Shown here one piece after another: positions 51,201-62,300 of a DNA stretch of 64,000 nucleotides. A program made the position numbers and the translations under genes. The first letter of the stretch is position 1. Every line of letters begins with the position of its first letter. The notes under the pieces were generated by a model, which was given only the letters and a program-made list of their open reading frames with translations, was not told the DNA's origin and ran no database searches. The stretch is from Sclerodactyla briareus (taxonomy: Eukaryota > Echinodermata > Holothuroidea > Dendrochirotida > Sclerodactylidae), in contig JAODTK010000777.1 in NCBI GenBank assembly GCA_026419785.1, positions 1 through 64,000 on the forward strand, read 5' to 3'.

Positions 51201-51689
51201 AGGGAACACATAATATTGCTTCACACAATGAGTTCAAACTGCTCACGGTTATACATATTTAGATCAGTACGGTCGAAGTTACTCACTCCCTATTCTAGAC
51301 GCTCATCTTCGTCGTGCTAGAACCGGGAATCACATTAAATATAACTGAATTGCGTGGCCTTGGAGATGATGTCATCATACGTGAGAACGCATACCACGGT
51401 TTGTATTTCATATGGTTCGGTATTATATATAAATGCTTGAGCGTCAAATTTGATGCGATTCATTCATGTTTATTTATATATAGACGGTAAACATTGGTCC
51501 TCTTCTTGCTCCAAAGAAATTCGTGATTGATTAGAGCTATGACGCAAACTCAGTCAAGTTCTTAACTTGCCTTCTCAAGGCTGCACCACCAAATGAAATG
51601 TTCAATGGTATTCTCATCGGTCCCATTATTGCCCTGCAGTTTTGCAGCGTGTTGTTAAAACATTTGTTTTAAAATCAATTGCGGGTTCA

Positions 51690-53100
51690 GTGCATGGTGG
51701 ATTTTTTTTTTTATTACTGCAGTTGAGCAATCGCAAATTGATAGTCTGCACCTTTTTTTTTCTTTTTTTTCTGGGGGGGGGGGGGGGGGGGTTGCTGTTA
51801 AGCCAGTCGCTTCAGCGCATCATTGTATTCATCGTTAGCTAGCACATTTCGCAACAGAATAGAGTTTGATTTTAGCGACTATCAAAAATCCGTTGGGTCT
51901 TTCACTAGCTATCGCTTAGGTGTTTTGTCCTATGGGTTACGGACTACCTGTTATGGGATAGAATAGCAAGTTAGAAATGTTGAAATTGTTTGGGTTGGAA
52001 GTGAGATTAGGGGCTCGTTAACATCAGTTGCAGGGCGTTAGGGGAGGCGATGTTGTAGGTCAGGACGTTGTAATCGGAGTTTGAAAAATCACAGGCTTGT
52101 AACACACATTTCTTGACTGGATGTCGCGGAGGGGGGGTGGGGGTCTGTTGGGGTCATTTAAAGCGGCAGATTGGTTCTCGCGGGAAGAGGGAGTCGAACA
52201 GGGGTTTGCTTTTGATGGCATGGGGGTAGTTTGCACTAAGTGTGAGGGGAAATGTAAGTACCTACTAATAGCGGCTTCTATTTTCAGTACATCGATTGTT
52301 AATTTTGTAGAGGTGGGCGTTTTTCTGCCTTACGATGTCAACAGTGATGTTCCCCAAGGTTCGGTTCTTATCAGTTACTCTCTCCGTTTATATTAACGAT
52401 CTCGCAACATTCTGTGCAACCAAGTTGACGAATGTGCGGACGATACTAAAATGTATCGGGAGCGACTTCATGGGTTATTCATTTGCCTTTTGGACGGGTT
52501 TTCGCTGATTGGCAAGTTATTTTGACGCCGATAAATGCATAGCGATCTGCGCTACATAACCTACGCTAGCTCCATTGTTATGACAATGTGGAAAATGTGG
52601 TAATTAAAGTTGTAAGACCTTGTATTCCGTGGACCTGTAGAATTCTTATTTCGCCAGGGATACTGCGCTAACGCTCGAATTCTAGCTACGAGATTAACCA
52701 CTGTCTCGAGATTTGCCGTATGAGGAAAGTCTTTGTCTGACTCAATAGAGCTAATGCCGAATTCGGATCATTTTGATTGACAAGATTTCAGAATTGTCTA
52801 ATTCCGTCGATTATTTTGTTTTTGCCCACTTCTAATGTTACCCTTATACGGGCTATTGACTCGAGCCTAAGGAAACGTTGCAGATTAGACATCCTAAAGT
52901 ATTCTCTTCGCAAGAGTGGATAGCCCCCTATTTTGTTTGGTCCAAGAGTGTTATTGCCTTCAAGAACAGTCTGCCTTTTCAGGAATGTGAGAAATCTTTG
53001 GTTTCATGTTCTGCTCCTTGGGCGATTTATTTCCCAGTCGTTCATGAGAACTGGGGCCCTTTTACCCCTTCTCACTCAAATAAAACTTACCTAAACCGAT
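51690..53100 (+). mobile_element. CR1/L2-like LINE fragment, unit 2 only
   Basis: The plus strand shows DVNSDVPQGSVL at about 52,338-52,375, then INDLATFCATKLT, a frame-shifted ADDTKMYRER block (the YADD catalytic region, about 52,437-52,466), and near the 3' end a RCRLDILKYS block (about 52,873) and SVIAFKNSLP (about 52,948-52,980). Stops and frameshifts separate them. Unit 1 at the matching place (about 43,940-44,050) lacks the element, so this is a post-duplication insertion. Its 5' part holds a poly-T run (51,705) and a poly-G run (51,774-51,790); what those belong to is unclear. Confidence 0.82.
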
Positions 53101-54139
53101 AATAAGTTATTTTTAAGAATTGGTTATGTTAGAAACTTTCCCTTGTTTGTTATCTTGAACTGTGTGTACTTTCTTCAAGCAGTCAAGTGATTGATCACAC
53201 AACATTTGTGCAACAAATGGAGTCAACAATCCACCTCACTCCACTCCCCTAATATTACGTCATAATACGTTTATATAATCCAATGACATAATCACGTGGT
53301 ACCCGTTTTGGCATTGTGCATTGACTTACAATAATTGGCTAAATAACTAAAGTTCCAACAAAAATTCAATTTCAAGCACAAATTTCTTGACCTTTTCCTT
53401 GTTTTTCAAGTATGCGAAAAACATAGACAATCCCCCACTTGGCATTCTCGAGTTTGGTCCGTGGTGTTCAATTGTTTTGGTCGTTGTGTAGCGAATGTAA
53501 TCCAGCGAGAACATGCACTCCTGCGCGAAAACAGTAGTCAACTCACTACTAAATTTACTACTTCACTGCGTCAGTTCATTCTTTCTGCTCATTCCTTGGG
53601 TTCGTTTCGAATCCTTTAGCTACGCCTGTAAGGTATGGTCTGCAGAAAAAGCATTCCAGTACTTACTAGCAATACAAATATTCAATATGATTTGGACGAT
53701 TATATTGAAGGGGGCAAACATTTAAAATCCCTTCTGACAAGAAATAGCGTTTGGGCTCCCACAGAAGTACTATTTTTCAGCATTTGATTCTGAATCCAAT
53801 TTTTTTTTTTCATCGAACAATATTTAGGCAATGCGGTAAAACCGAGTGTATATACTAACCAAATTCCGCCATAATAATGACTGAAGTGGCTATGGAATGC
53901 CCTACCTATTTTGGCGATTATGTGTGGTAGATTGAAAAACACTACAAACACCTGAACGGTAATCTTTGATCAGCCATACTCTTCCTCATTACATATTGCC
54001 TAGGACAGTGTAAAAACGCTAACTTTTCTGCCTCGACTTTTTTTTTGGTTGAAGCGTAGTTCTATATGTCTTTCTCATCTCGTAGTGGCGTAATACTATA
54101 GCGTGTGTGTTGTTGTGTCCTCTGACTGAGGTCTAAACA

Positions 54140-54253
54140 ATAGCGAAGAATGGCAGATGTATCCGTGACGCCTTGCAGCATAACTTCTGGTTCGAATCGG
54201 CTGTCGCCGGACGTTTTCCTTTCAGGGGTTTGTACAGCAATTTGCGATGGGCA
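54140..54253 (+). mobile_element. tRNA-derived SINE, copy 3, 5' part (in unit 2)
   Basis: TGGCAGATGT at 54,151 (A-box region) and GGTTCGAATCG at 54,189-54,199 (B-box) are followed by ACGTTTTCCT and GGTTTGTAC, matching copy 2. The element is interrupted at about 54,253 and resumes at 56,671. Confidence 0.78.
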
Positions 54254-54555
54254 CAGGGGCGTCGACCGTTTTGGAAAGTGGGGGGGGGGATACATCGAAT
54301 GCAAATTACCAACTGAGCGGAGCGCCCTTTCGGTTGGCGCGAATCGTACACAGAAAATTCAGATTCCCTACCTCCAAATCGACGAAATCGGCGACGTTCC
54401 ATGCTCAATAGCACTCATCTTCATGTGTGATTTGAGTAAAGACAAGACAAAAAATTGATTACTAAGTACTAAGATGTTTACCGAGGATCACACATGTATT
54501 TTTTATTTCTTTTCTACTCTGGCTTTTTTTGCGTGGGATCCAGGGGTCCACCGAA

Positions 54556-55992
54556 CAGTGGGGCTCACCAAGACTTTTTCGCGTCTTGGGGTGGGGGGGC
54601 ACATGGGGGCCAGACATTTTCAGGGGGCACACAGCATACCATCTAAGAAGCGGTCGCCAGCATGGATTGGCGCGAAGCGTCCAAGAAATTTTTTGGTTGT
54701 GCAAGCCCCCAGATAATAGCCCGAAATGGCCTTTCCCGAGCATTTTAGGTTGCCTTTAGCAAGCTACAAACATGTGGCATTTTATCATCACAAAGTTTGT
54801 AATCGGTGGACGATTTTGACATTTTGTCGGAATCCGGTCCATCGTTGCTCCCCCCGACTTTACTCTTAGCTTTCAGCGTACAAGACATTTTTTCGGTTTG
54901 TGTGCAAGCCCCCAGTTGGTCTGAAATTGCCTTTCCCGGCGTTTTAGGCTGCGTGTACCAAGCTTCATCAAACATGGGGAATTTATAATCACAAATTTTG
55001 TAATCGTGGAATTTGGACATTTTGGTCGGAATCCAGTCCTATCATTGCTCCGACTTTAACTTTTAGCATTCAGCGTACAAGAAATTTTCCGGTTGTGCAG
55101 CCCCAGTTTGGCCGGAATGGAATTTCCCGGTCGTTTTATGCTGCATGTAACAAGCTTCAAACATGTGCATTTTTAGAATTATTCAAAATTTTGTAATCGT
55201 TGCGAAGATTGGAAACTTTTTATAAATCGGACTTCAGTCCTATCATTCCTATCAGTGCCCCGAATTTTTGGCCAATTTCAACAATTACTGTCCTTACGAC
55301 CCGTACACAAGTGCGACGAAATTTTTCCGTATTTTCCATTCACGAGTGGAGAAATCAGGATCCCAGCAACATGATATGACCTTTACTGCCACAGAGGCAG
55401 GGAACTTCCGAGTAGTAGTTTCCCTGCAGAATATACTCTACTCCATGAGACTAAACCCGAATTGAACATCCTAAGCATCTGATACCTAGCTACTGTCATT
55501 CTAAATTGCGTGTGTTGCGGGGTAATAAACAGACAGAGCTCAGTAGATGGTTTCGTACGAGGTTGATTGTAGTTTTTCAAGGTTATGCGAATGTTGTTGT
55601 ATATTTTCACCTCACAGAAAGTCTAAGCTGGGGGCCAATGAGGCAGACATTTCCCATAGAGCTTGCGGGAGATTTATTGAGATTGGGCAGAGGAGCAACG
55701 GGAACGAATTCCACCACTAATACAACGGGCCGAAGCACCAACTTGGGGGGTTACACTTTTTAGTGCATTTGAGGCAAATTTGGCACATTGCTGCCTTTCT
55801 TGTCATAAACAACAACCAATTAGCCAGTTCTTATCGAACTGGTAGTCGAATACTGAACTACTGAATATTTTTTCGAAAATCACAAATCTCATTTGGGTGC
55901 ACACGGGGGGCACAAGTTTCTCGAGGTGGGGACACGCGGTGGACCCCAGAATGGCCCCCCTCCCCCCCCCCCTCACTGTGGCGACTCCACTG
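54556..55992. mobile_element. Possible nested element with CAGTGG/CCACTG ends
   Basis: Within the larger element, CAGTGGGGCTC at 54,556 and GACTCCACTG ending at 55,992 face each other. GGGGTCCACCG at 54,543-54,553 has its exact reverse complement at 55,937-55,947. Both flanks carry G-rich or C-rich runs typical of the subterminal regions of DNA transposons. This may be a nested insertion or just the substructure of one element. Confidence 0.4.
54680..55262 (+). repeat. ~196-bp tandem repeat, three units
   Basis: Units begin at about 54,680, 54,874 and 55,072. Each runs through CGTACAAGAAATTTTNCGG, TTGTGCAAGCCCCCAG, ATTGCCTTTCCCGG, GTTTTAGGCTGC, AAGCTTCAAACATGTG, TTTGTAATCGTGGA and GTCGGAATCCAGTCC, then a pyrimidine block before the next unit. 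Spacings are 194 and 198 bp. A fourth unit is only a remnant near 55,245-55,275. The array lies inside the DNA element, a common place for amplified subterminal repeats. Confidence 0.85.
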
Positions 55993-56670
55993 CTACCGAG
56001 CGTTCTCTGGTGGGATCGAAGGGAAAAAGCCATCTCCTACGGAACCACTCCAATTTGGGAGGCAGAATCTTTGTACCCGAATTTTACAAGTCAGTCCTTG
56101 GAAACCTCCACTCCAGAAAACAAGGCATGTTTTCGCGGGCATTTTATCGAAAAAGTCTGCAAAAAATTCAGCATTTTTTCACTTTGCTTTTCCTTCCCTA
56201 ATTTTCCACAATTTTCGCCCGAATTTTTCATCTCGAGAATTGGTAGTGGGGGGGGGGTCTTCTCCCAAGGCTCCCGAAATTAATCGGGTGAACAAAATGA
56301 TTGAAGCATTACATCGCATATTTAGCCTCCACGCCGAGAAAAACGCCATGGCGCCTAAACCTATTCGATTTATAATTCGAGAACTCGGTGGTATGAGACC
56401 TGGGTCATCCCCCACTTCGGCCCTAGCCCGTGATCCGAGATCTCACCTGGGGTCCCGTACCTGGAATATGGATTATGGGAAAACCCCTAATTTTTTTCCA
56501 ACGCGTTATTTTGGTTAGACAAAAATTTGAATCATTTTAGGTGATACAAACTCGGGCAATGTGCTATATTTTTTGATTACGGTCTGGAAAAGTTGGAGGG
56601 GGGGTGGACAACGATATGATATCGCCCCACTTTCGCAAGGGGGGGGGGAATGTCCCCCGCCTCCCCCCTG

Positions 56671-56960
56671 TGACGCGCATGGTGGGCCAGTCTTGGTCCT
56701 CACTTCATGGTTCCGATTAAGCAGTGATCGTGCATGGGTTGCTGCGGGATAAATTGCGGATACGTCTCAGCGGCCAGCTTTGAACATTATTCCTTACAGG
56801 GGGGGGCATCCTGGGGTCCAACGATCGTCTTTTCCGAGGGTAAGTGAAGTATTAGGCATCTGAGGTTAGGAACTGGTTGCACCCTTGCTCAATATATCTG
56901 ACCACTAACCGATCGATACGGCCAGGTTTTTTTTTTTTTTATTAGCCTTCACATGTGTCC
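56671..56960 (+). mobile_element. tRNA-derived SINE, copy 3, 3' part (in unit 2)
   Basis: TCTTGGTCCTCACTTCATGG, GTTCCGATTAAGCAG, GCGTGGGTT-like, TTCCGAGGGTAAGTGA, ACTGGTTGCAC and CCACTAACCGATCGATACGG match the 3' body of copy 2 (45,805-46,110) in order, ending with GCCAGG and a poly-T run. With 54,140-54,253 it makes one SINE split by the 2.4-kb DNA element. Confidence 0.75.
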
Positions 56961-57033
56961 TTAAACCCATGAACATGCAACCCACACAAGACTAAATTCA
57001 CAGTTTTTTTTTCCCCTTACTCACATTACCTAT

Positions 57034-57114
57034 ATATATATATATAATATATATATATATTATAAAATCTATATATATATATCTATTATATATAGAATAT
57101 ATATATCTATATAA

Positions 57115-57152
<38 letters not shown>
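57034..57152. repeat. AT microsatellite
   Basis: About 120 bp of TA repeats with ATCTAT and AATA interruptions, immediately before the block shared with 46,435 and 47,870. Confidence 0.95.
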
Positions 57153-57153
<1 letters not shown>

Positions 57154-59370
57154 CAAGAAACCACAGGAGTTAGCGTGTGAAAACTTTGAACTTTACTGTG
57201 AAGAAGTATTTTAAATGAAAAATTTCATTGATGTTGTCTCCGAATTACGACTTTTACCATGCATGGCCTCAGAACTAGTCGAAATCGTTGAAGTAGAGGT
57301 GAAAAAAGGGTCGTAACCTGTTGGTCGTCAAACAAGTGTCAAAAGTGAGTCCCCTCATTTATTATATGGTTAACATTGGCGTGTGGCGTCAATGCCTCAT
57401 CGTGCTGTTTTTGAGACACGTAATTGTTACTCTCGCATCATGACATTGGCCTATCAGTAATGTCAAGGTAATGCATGATATCAACAAGATTGAAACCCTC
57501 AAGCCTGGGACAGTGCACATAGGAATAATCAGTTTGAACCGAATCTTTTTGAATGCATATTGGAAACCTTTTCTGTAGTCCTTCCACCAGGCGACTTACT
57601 CTAAATAGTCGAAATCTTCCCAGGTGCCGAATATTACTCACCTCCGTTCGATGAAAATCCACACCTTTTTCGCAACCCAAATTTCATTTGTTTTTTAAAA
57701 AAAATAAAAAAAATAAAAAAAATAAAAAAAATCAAATTAGTGATTCTATGTGGAATTTACATTGCAATAAAGAACATTTGCGAGCAGACCTTATGCAGTA
57801 TGTGAAAAATTGTTTTTTAACATGCATTAGTGACATATCCTGTTTCATTTATTTAATTTATAACCAAAATTTGGCAACAAGTACTATGGTTAGTCTGGGG
57901 GATTCTCCTGTTTGAGAGAATTCCGAGATTCTTACTGTTCGGGAAAATTGTTATCTTAATACAGATATGAATAGGCATGTCTGCAGACCATAGATAAATA
58001 ACAGTAATTAGCGGTGTTTTGAGTAATTTAACAATAGATTGATTATTACAGTTACATGTGTTTACATAGCATGTATTACCTATATTAACGTTTTATTGCG
58101 GGTTCAGGTGGCTACCCTAACAATTTAAAACAGCGAACTGCTGTACGGAACGACTGCGACAAATCTTATCCCAAAAGCTACCACCGGAGGTAATCTATTC
58201 TTATTCAAATATCTCGAAATCTACATTGAACAATAACTACCAATCCAAACTAAGCATTTTGTAGTTGGGACAACAAGGAACCTGAATATGCAATAAAAAT
58301 TAAAGACTCGTGACTGGGACAGGGCTCAAAATCTCACGTCTTCTATATATTTACGTATGGGTGGACGCTGCATTGTGGGAAAAATTAATATGGCAGTCTC
58401 ATGAATAATCCAAATTCTCCTAAACAGGAGACAATTTTGTTCTCCAGAATAGAAGAATCATCCGGACTGAAAGGGAATCATATCAGAGCAAACTCTCCGA
58501 GTAACCGATAACTACGTGAGTAAATTTCCGCCCTGTTGGGAAGTCTTCAGTTTCAGTGTATGGATTTCCACTCAGGTGACAACGAGGTCAAGTATACTAT
58601 GTGTTTGGCACCTCGACACGCATTCGACCAATAGGGAAACACACATTTAATATAATTGTGCTTACTGCTGACACAACTGAGAAAATAGTATAGATTATTG
58701 GAACAATTCAAATATATGGGTTTTGCAGTAGGCCTGGAGGAGTAGGCGCATTTGCAGTAGGCCCATTTGAGTTCGTTGAAAAATGTAAACAATATCTTGG
58801 TGGTTCGACTGGTATCTTCATTCGTAATATTTGTGTCAAGACACACATATTGCTGTTGAACGATGGTTCCAATGCTTATATAGCGGGTACCACAGTCAAA
58901 GCACCATGCCGGCAAACCGGCATATATCGGCTTATGTGCATTAAAAGATCTTACATCTGAACAGTAGAAGGAATTCGTTCAAGGTGAAATAACAGTATGG
59001 TCGCTCGTAATACAGAGATTCACACCGAGAAGACACAATTTGTAAAACCGAGAAACAAGAACAAACATCTGATGAAATAGCTGAAAACGTCACTGGGTAG
59101 TTTCACGTACATCAGTCTGTCAGTTGCCGGAACTTGGCCATATTATTATCAATAATAATCATAGCGCGAAGGAACCCAGTAATACCGCTACCGATTACCG
59201 CAGCTGCTATGTATCAGAGCAGGGACAAATTAATCTGGTATATAGGCCGCCTGGAGATAAAGGAAGTGAGGAGCAGCGTGTCCGCGAAGGCCATATCGTA
59301 ATAATCAAATCAAGAAATGTATGATGATATTTTAATTGATTAGCTCTCGTCGCTGGAACATTTGGTTTTT

Positions 59371-62300
59371 GCCGTGTACCTGGCTATGTGATTCGATTCG
59401 TCATAACAAATACGGAAGTAGTACAAGTAAGTATAGCCGACGCGATCAATCTGAATCGGAATAGTTTTATACATTGTTCATGCCTGGTCATTTGTCAGGA
59501 ATAGAAATGTATAAAAACAAATATAGGCCTCTGAATAAGTCGATCATCGATATGTTTAGTATGTATGTTATATTTCCTATATATGTTTAAATGTGCACGT
59601 ATTCTTTCAGACCGAGTTTTCTCTGTTGATTGACAGAAATAGTTCTTTGTTAAACTTGTACAAACACAGTGTACCCTAGAGCCCATGGCTAGTAATTCAC
59701 ATGGTATTGTTGGCTCTTCCAATTTTCTATCAGTTTAAACTTAATAACATAATATTATAGACCCCTCTTTCGTAAAATGTGTTCTATAAACTCGAACGAA
59801 AGTATACAATCTGATTGTGTGCGCTGTGTAGAGGGTCTCGGCCAAAGGGGGGGGGGGGGGCTATCCAGTTTTTGAATATACAAACAGAGAATACGAAAAT
59901 AGATGAATAATAATCTTGTACTTCTTCAGGGTTTTCATTTGTTTAGTGAACGCGAAAAGGCTAGATTTGGCTCTAACTTGTACAACATATGCTCTAGACT
60001 GACATTAGAACTGTACACCTATTGTAACCCGTTTTCTATTGATGAACAGACAAGGTCACTTGAAGTTTAATGTCAGATTATGTCGACTATTTATTCACAA
60101 CTCTTTTTTTTATCAGGGTTTTTTTTTCAATTGAGAGAGGAAAAGTTATTTATGCTATACATTCATTATCATTCATAATATTATAACAACATAGTCTATA
60201 CTTGACTATCTTTCAGTTGGTGTGACAGACAAGATGTCGCTGTGTTGTGGGCCTACACTTGTACGACATACTGTGCTAAGTCTGGTTATGTCGGCCTTTT
60301 AAAATTGTTTTGTATTTTTCCAGGTCTTGTTCTATTGAAGAAATTGAAAAAAAAATAGGATATTGTGTCGCTGCTAAAATTATAAATCATTGTCATGTAG
60401 AATATAATATTCTACGACAATTAGAGATGGAAATGACAAACTCGACAAAACTGTCAGGCCACGGTACATATCGGGAAGTAAAAACAAGGTCATACATTGT
60501 TGTTTGCTTTTGTAGTGTAGTCATGTCTATGGTTGACTGAGATGATGTCGAAGTTCCAATTTGGGGTGGAACTGCAAGACTTGGGCATAAGCTTGTACAA
60601 TATCTCAGCCAGGCCTACACTGAACATCAGAATTAAAAAGAGAATAATGCACTACCCCCTTTGGAAAATATATGGTTGGAATTGAAAGTTTCGCGATCCG
60701 GATGAGGAATTGAAGACAGTAAAATAACGGTATTAAAAGCTAAATCTCAACAAAGATGGCTTCTAGTTCTAGGGACAACAGAGGGGATTGCTAAGCTAAT
60801 ATAGGCTAGCCTAGCCACATGATTGTTTCCATGTTAATGAAAAAAAAGTAAACAAAAACATCTAGAAAACAGCCCAAAACAAAACCCATTGGCCTGGCAA
60901 TGTATTGTGTATAAAAACACGAAAAACGATCTGCAAGTGAAGGCACTGGAAGCAAAGAAGCTAAAAGAGGGCTAAAATAAGAGCTGGAAGGAAACCAGTG
61001 CACAGTGAGCTGCTACCACCGAAGAGAAAATCGATCAGCATCACATGTGTTCAATCCATCATGGTGAAAACGTAGGCATATTGAGAAGTATTGGGACGCG
61101 TTTACAATGCTACCTATGTGAAACTGAATAACCGAACGGTGCATATTGACACCACCCATTTAGCCAAAAGTAAATAATTCCTAATATCACTATCGCTGGT
61201 GACGCTATAGTCATGCACAGTTACCAAACAGTAATTGCTGGTTGTCATTAAGCACCGTGGAGCGGAATAGGGCCGTCCTCCAACGGTTTGCAAAAGCCAA
61301 ATTCCTGATCAGACTAACTGTAATGAAGGTCCAATGGTTCATTATAGTCTTCTATCCTATTATCTCCTTTTATGGTAGTAAAACTTGGCAAGTTGTACTT
61401 TAAGTACATAGATTAATATTGTATGAATTTATATCCCTAGGGAGTGATGTGAGGTGTTTAGGAACAGATTAACTCCCAAACCGATGATAGTTTTGAAAAC
61501 AAATTTGGTGGGAGGTGTCAGTGCGAGAAACAATGTTCACGTCAACTTCGCAGAGAAACGAAGCACAAATGAAACTCACCAAGGACGGGGGAAAATTGCT
61601 TAATATGTGATTAATGCATATCGGTAGTCAGTTAAAAAAAAAACTCCTCCGACCAGGCTCGCATTCATTACGCTATTTTGCCTAAGAGCTCCGCTTATCC
61701 TCGATAATTCTACTAAGCGATACTTATTTCCTCGTCTCCAAAATCTCATTGTAGTGTAATGCTTCACCGTGGTCACCTAACGTACGTTTCACCCAGTCCT
61801 CTGAAATGGGATCTTCATAACCTGTTACATTCAAACACCGGGCCATCTAGTTGCTCCTCTTCGAAACGTGGTAATCTGCGACACTATAAGACCGGGCATG
61901 TTGAACGTATGAGTGGAGGTAGTTGTAAATAAACTAGGTACTATGATCACGAGTATATAGCCCTGCGGGTCTCTTCTGATGCTGTGCCAGTACAATAAAC
62001 ATCGCGCTTTTCAGGAAGCACATTCGCGAAATTGACACCTGTGAAACATGGCAAACTTGCCACGAATAGTAATTGTTTTAATATATGGAGAAGGCCCAAC
62101 AAGTAAGATAAAGATAACTGCCTCGCTAGATGAACATGACGAGATATGTGGTTTGATTGGTTTTAAACAGTTTGGTCATATTTTTCTATTGACTATCTGA
62201 TCTGTGTTTTGTTCTGGGAACTAGCTTAATAACCTTTTCATGGTGTTTTATATCATACTTCCAATGTTTCTTTTTGGATGTGAGGACTAAATCGATTCGA

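Larger units (their letters stand above)
54254..56670. mobile_element. 2.4-kb non-autonomous DNA element inserted in the SINE
   Basis: The left end CAGGGGCG is followed by TTTTGGAAAGTGGGGGGG. The right end reads CCCCACTTTCGCAAGGGG, then a C-rich stretch, ending CCCCCCTG. They form imperfect terminal inverted repeats (CAGGGG...GGAAAGTGGGG against CAGGGG...CGAAAGTGGGG). The insertion cleanly splits the SINE: its 5' part ends before 54,254 and its 3' part resumes after 56,670. The equivalent SINE in unit 1 is uninterrupted. The interior encodes no recognisable transposase and holds a ~196-bp tandem repeat. Target-site duplication is ambiguous (GCGATGGG against GCGCATGG), so superfamily is not assigned. 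Confidence 0.7.
50670..59370 (+). repeat. Segmental tandem duplication, unit 2
   Basis: The diverged second copy of 42.74-50.48 kb, adjacent and in direct orientation. It is longer because two mobile elements were inserted (51.69-53.10 and 54.25-56.67 kb). Without these it is about 4.9 kb, shorter than unit 1, which has its own insertions and an extra internal copy of one block. The unit ends near the shared GTCGCTGGAACATTT block (59,349; 50,481 in unit 1). The sequence after 59.4 kb does not clearly start a third unit. Confidence 0.78.

Noticed and set aside
58553..58915. 120-codon minus-strand frame in unit 2
   Set aside because: The homologous stretch in unit 1 (about 49.6-50.0 kb) does not keep this frame, so it is probably not under coding selection.
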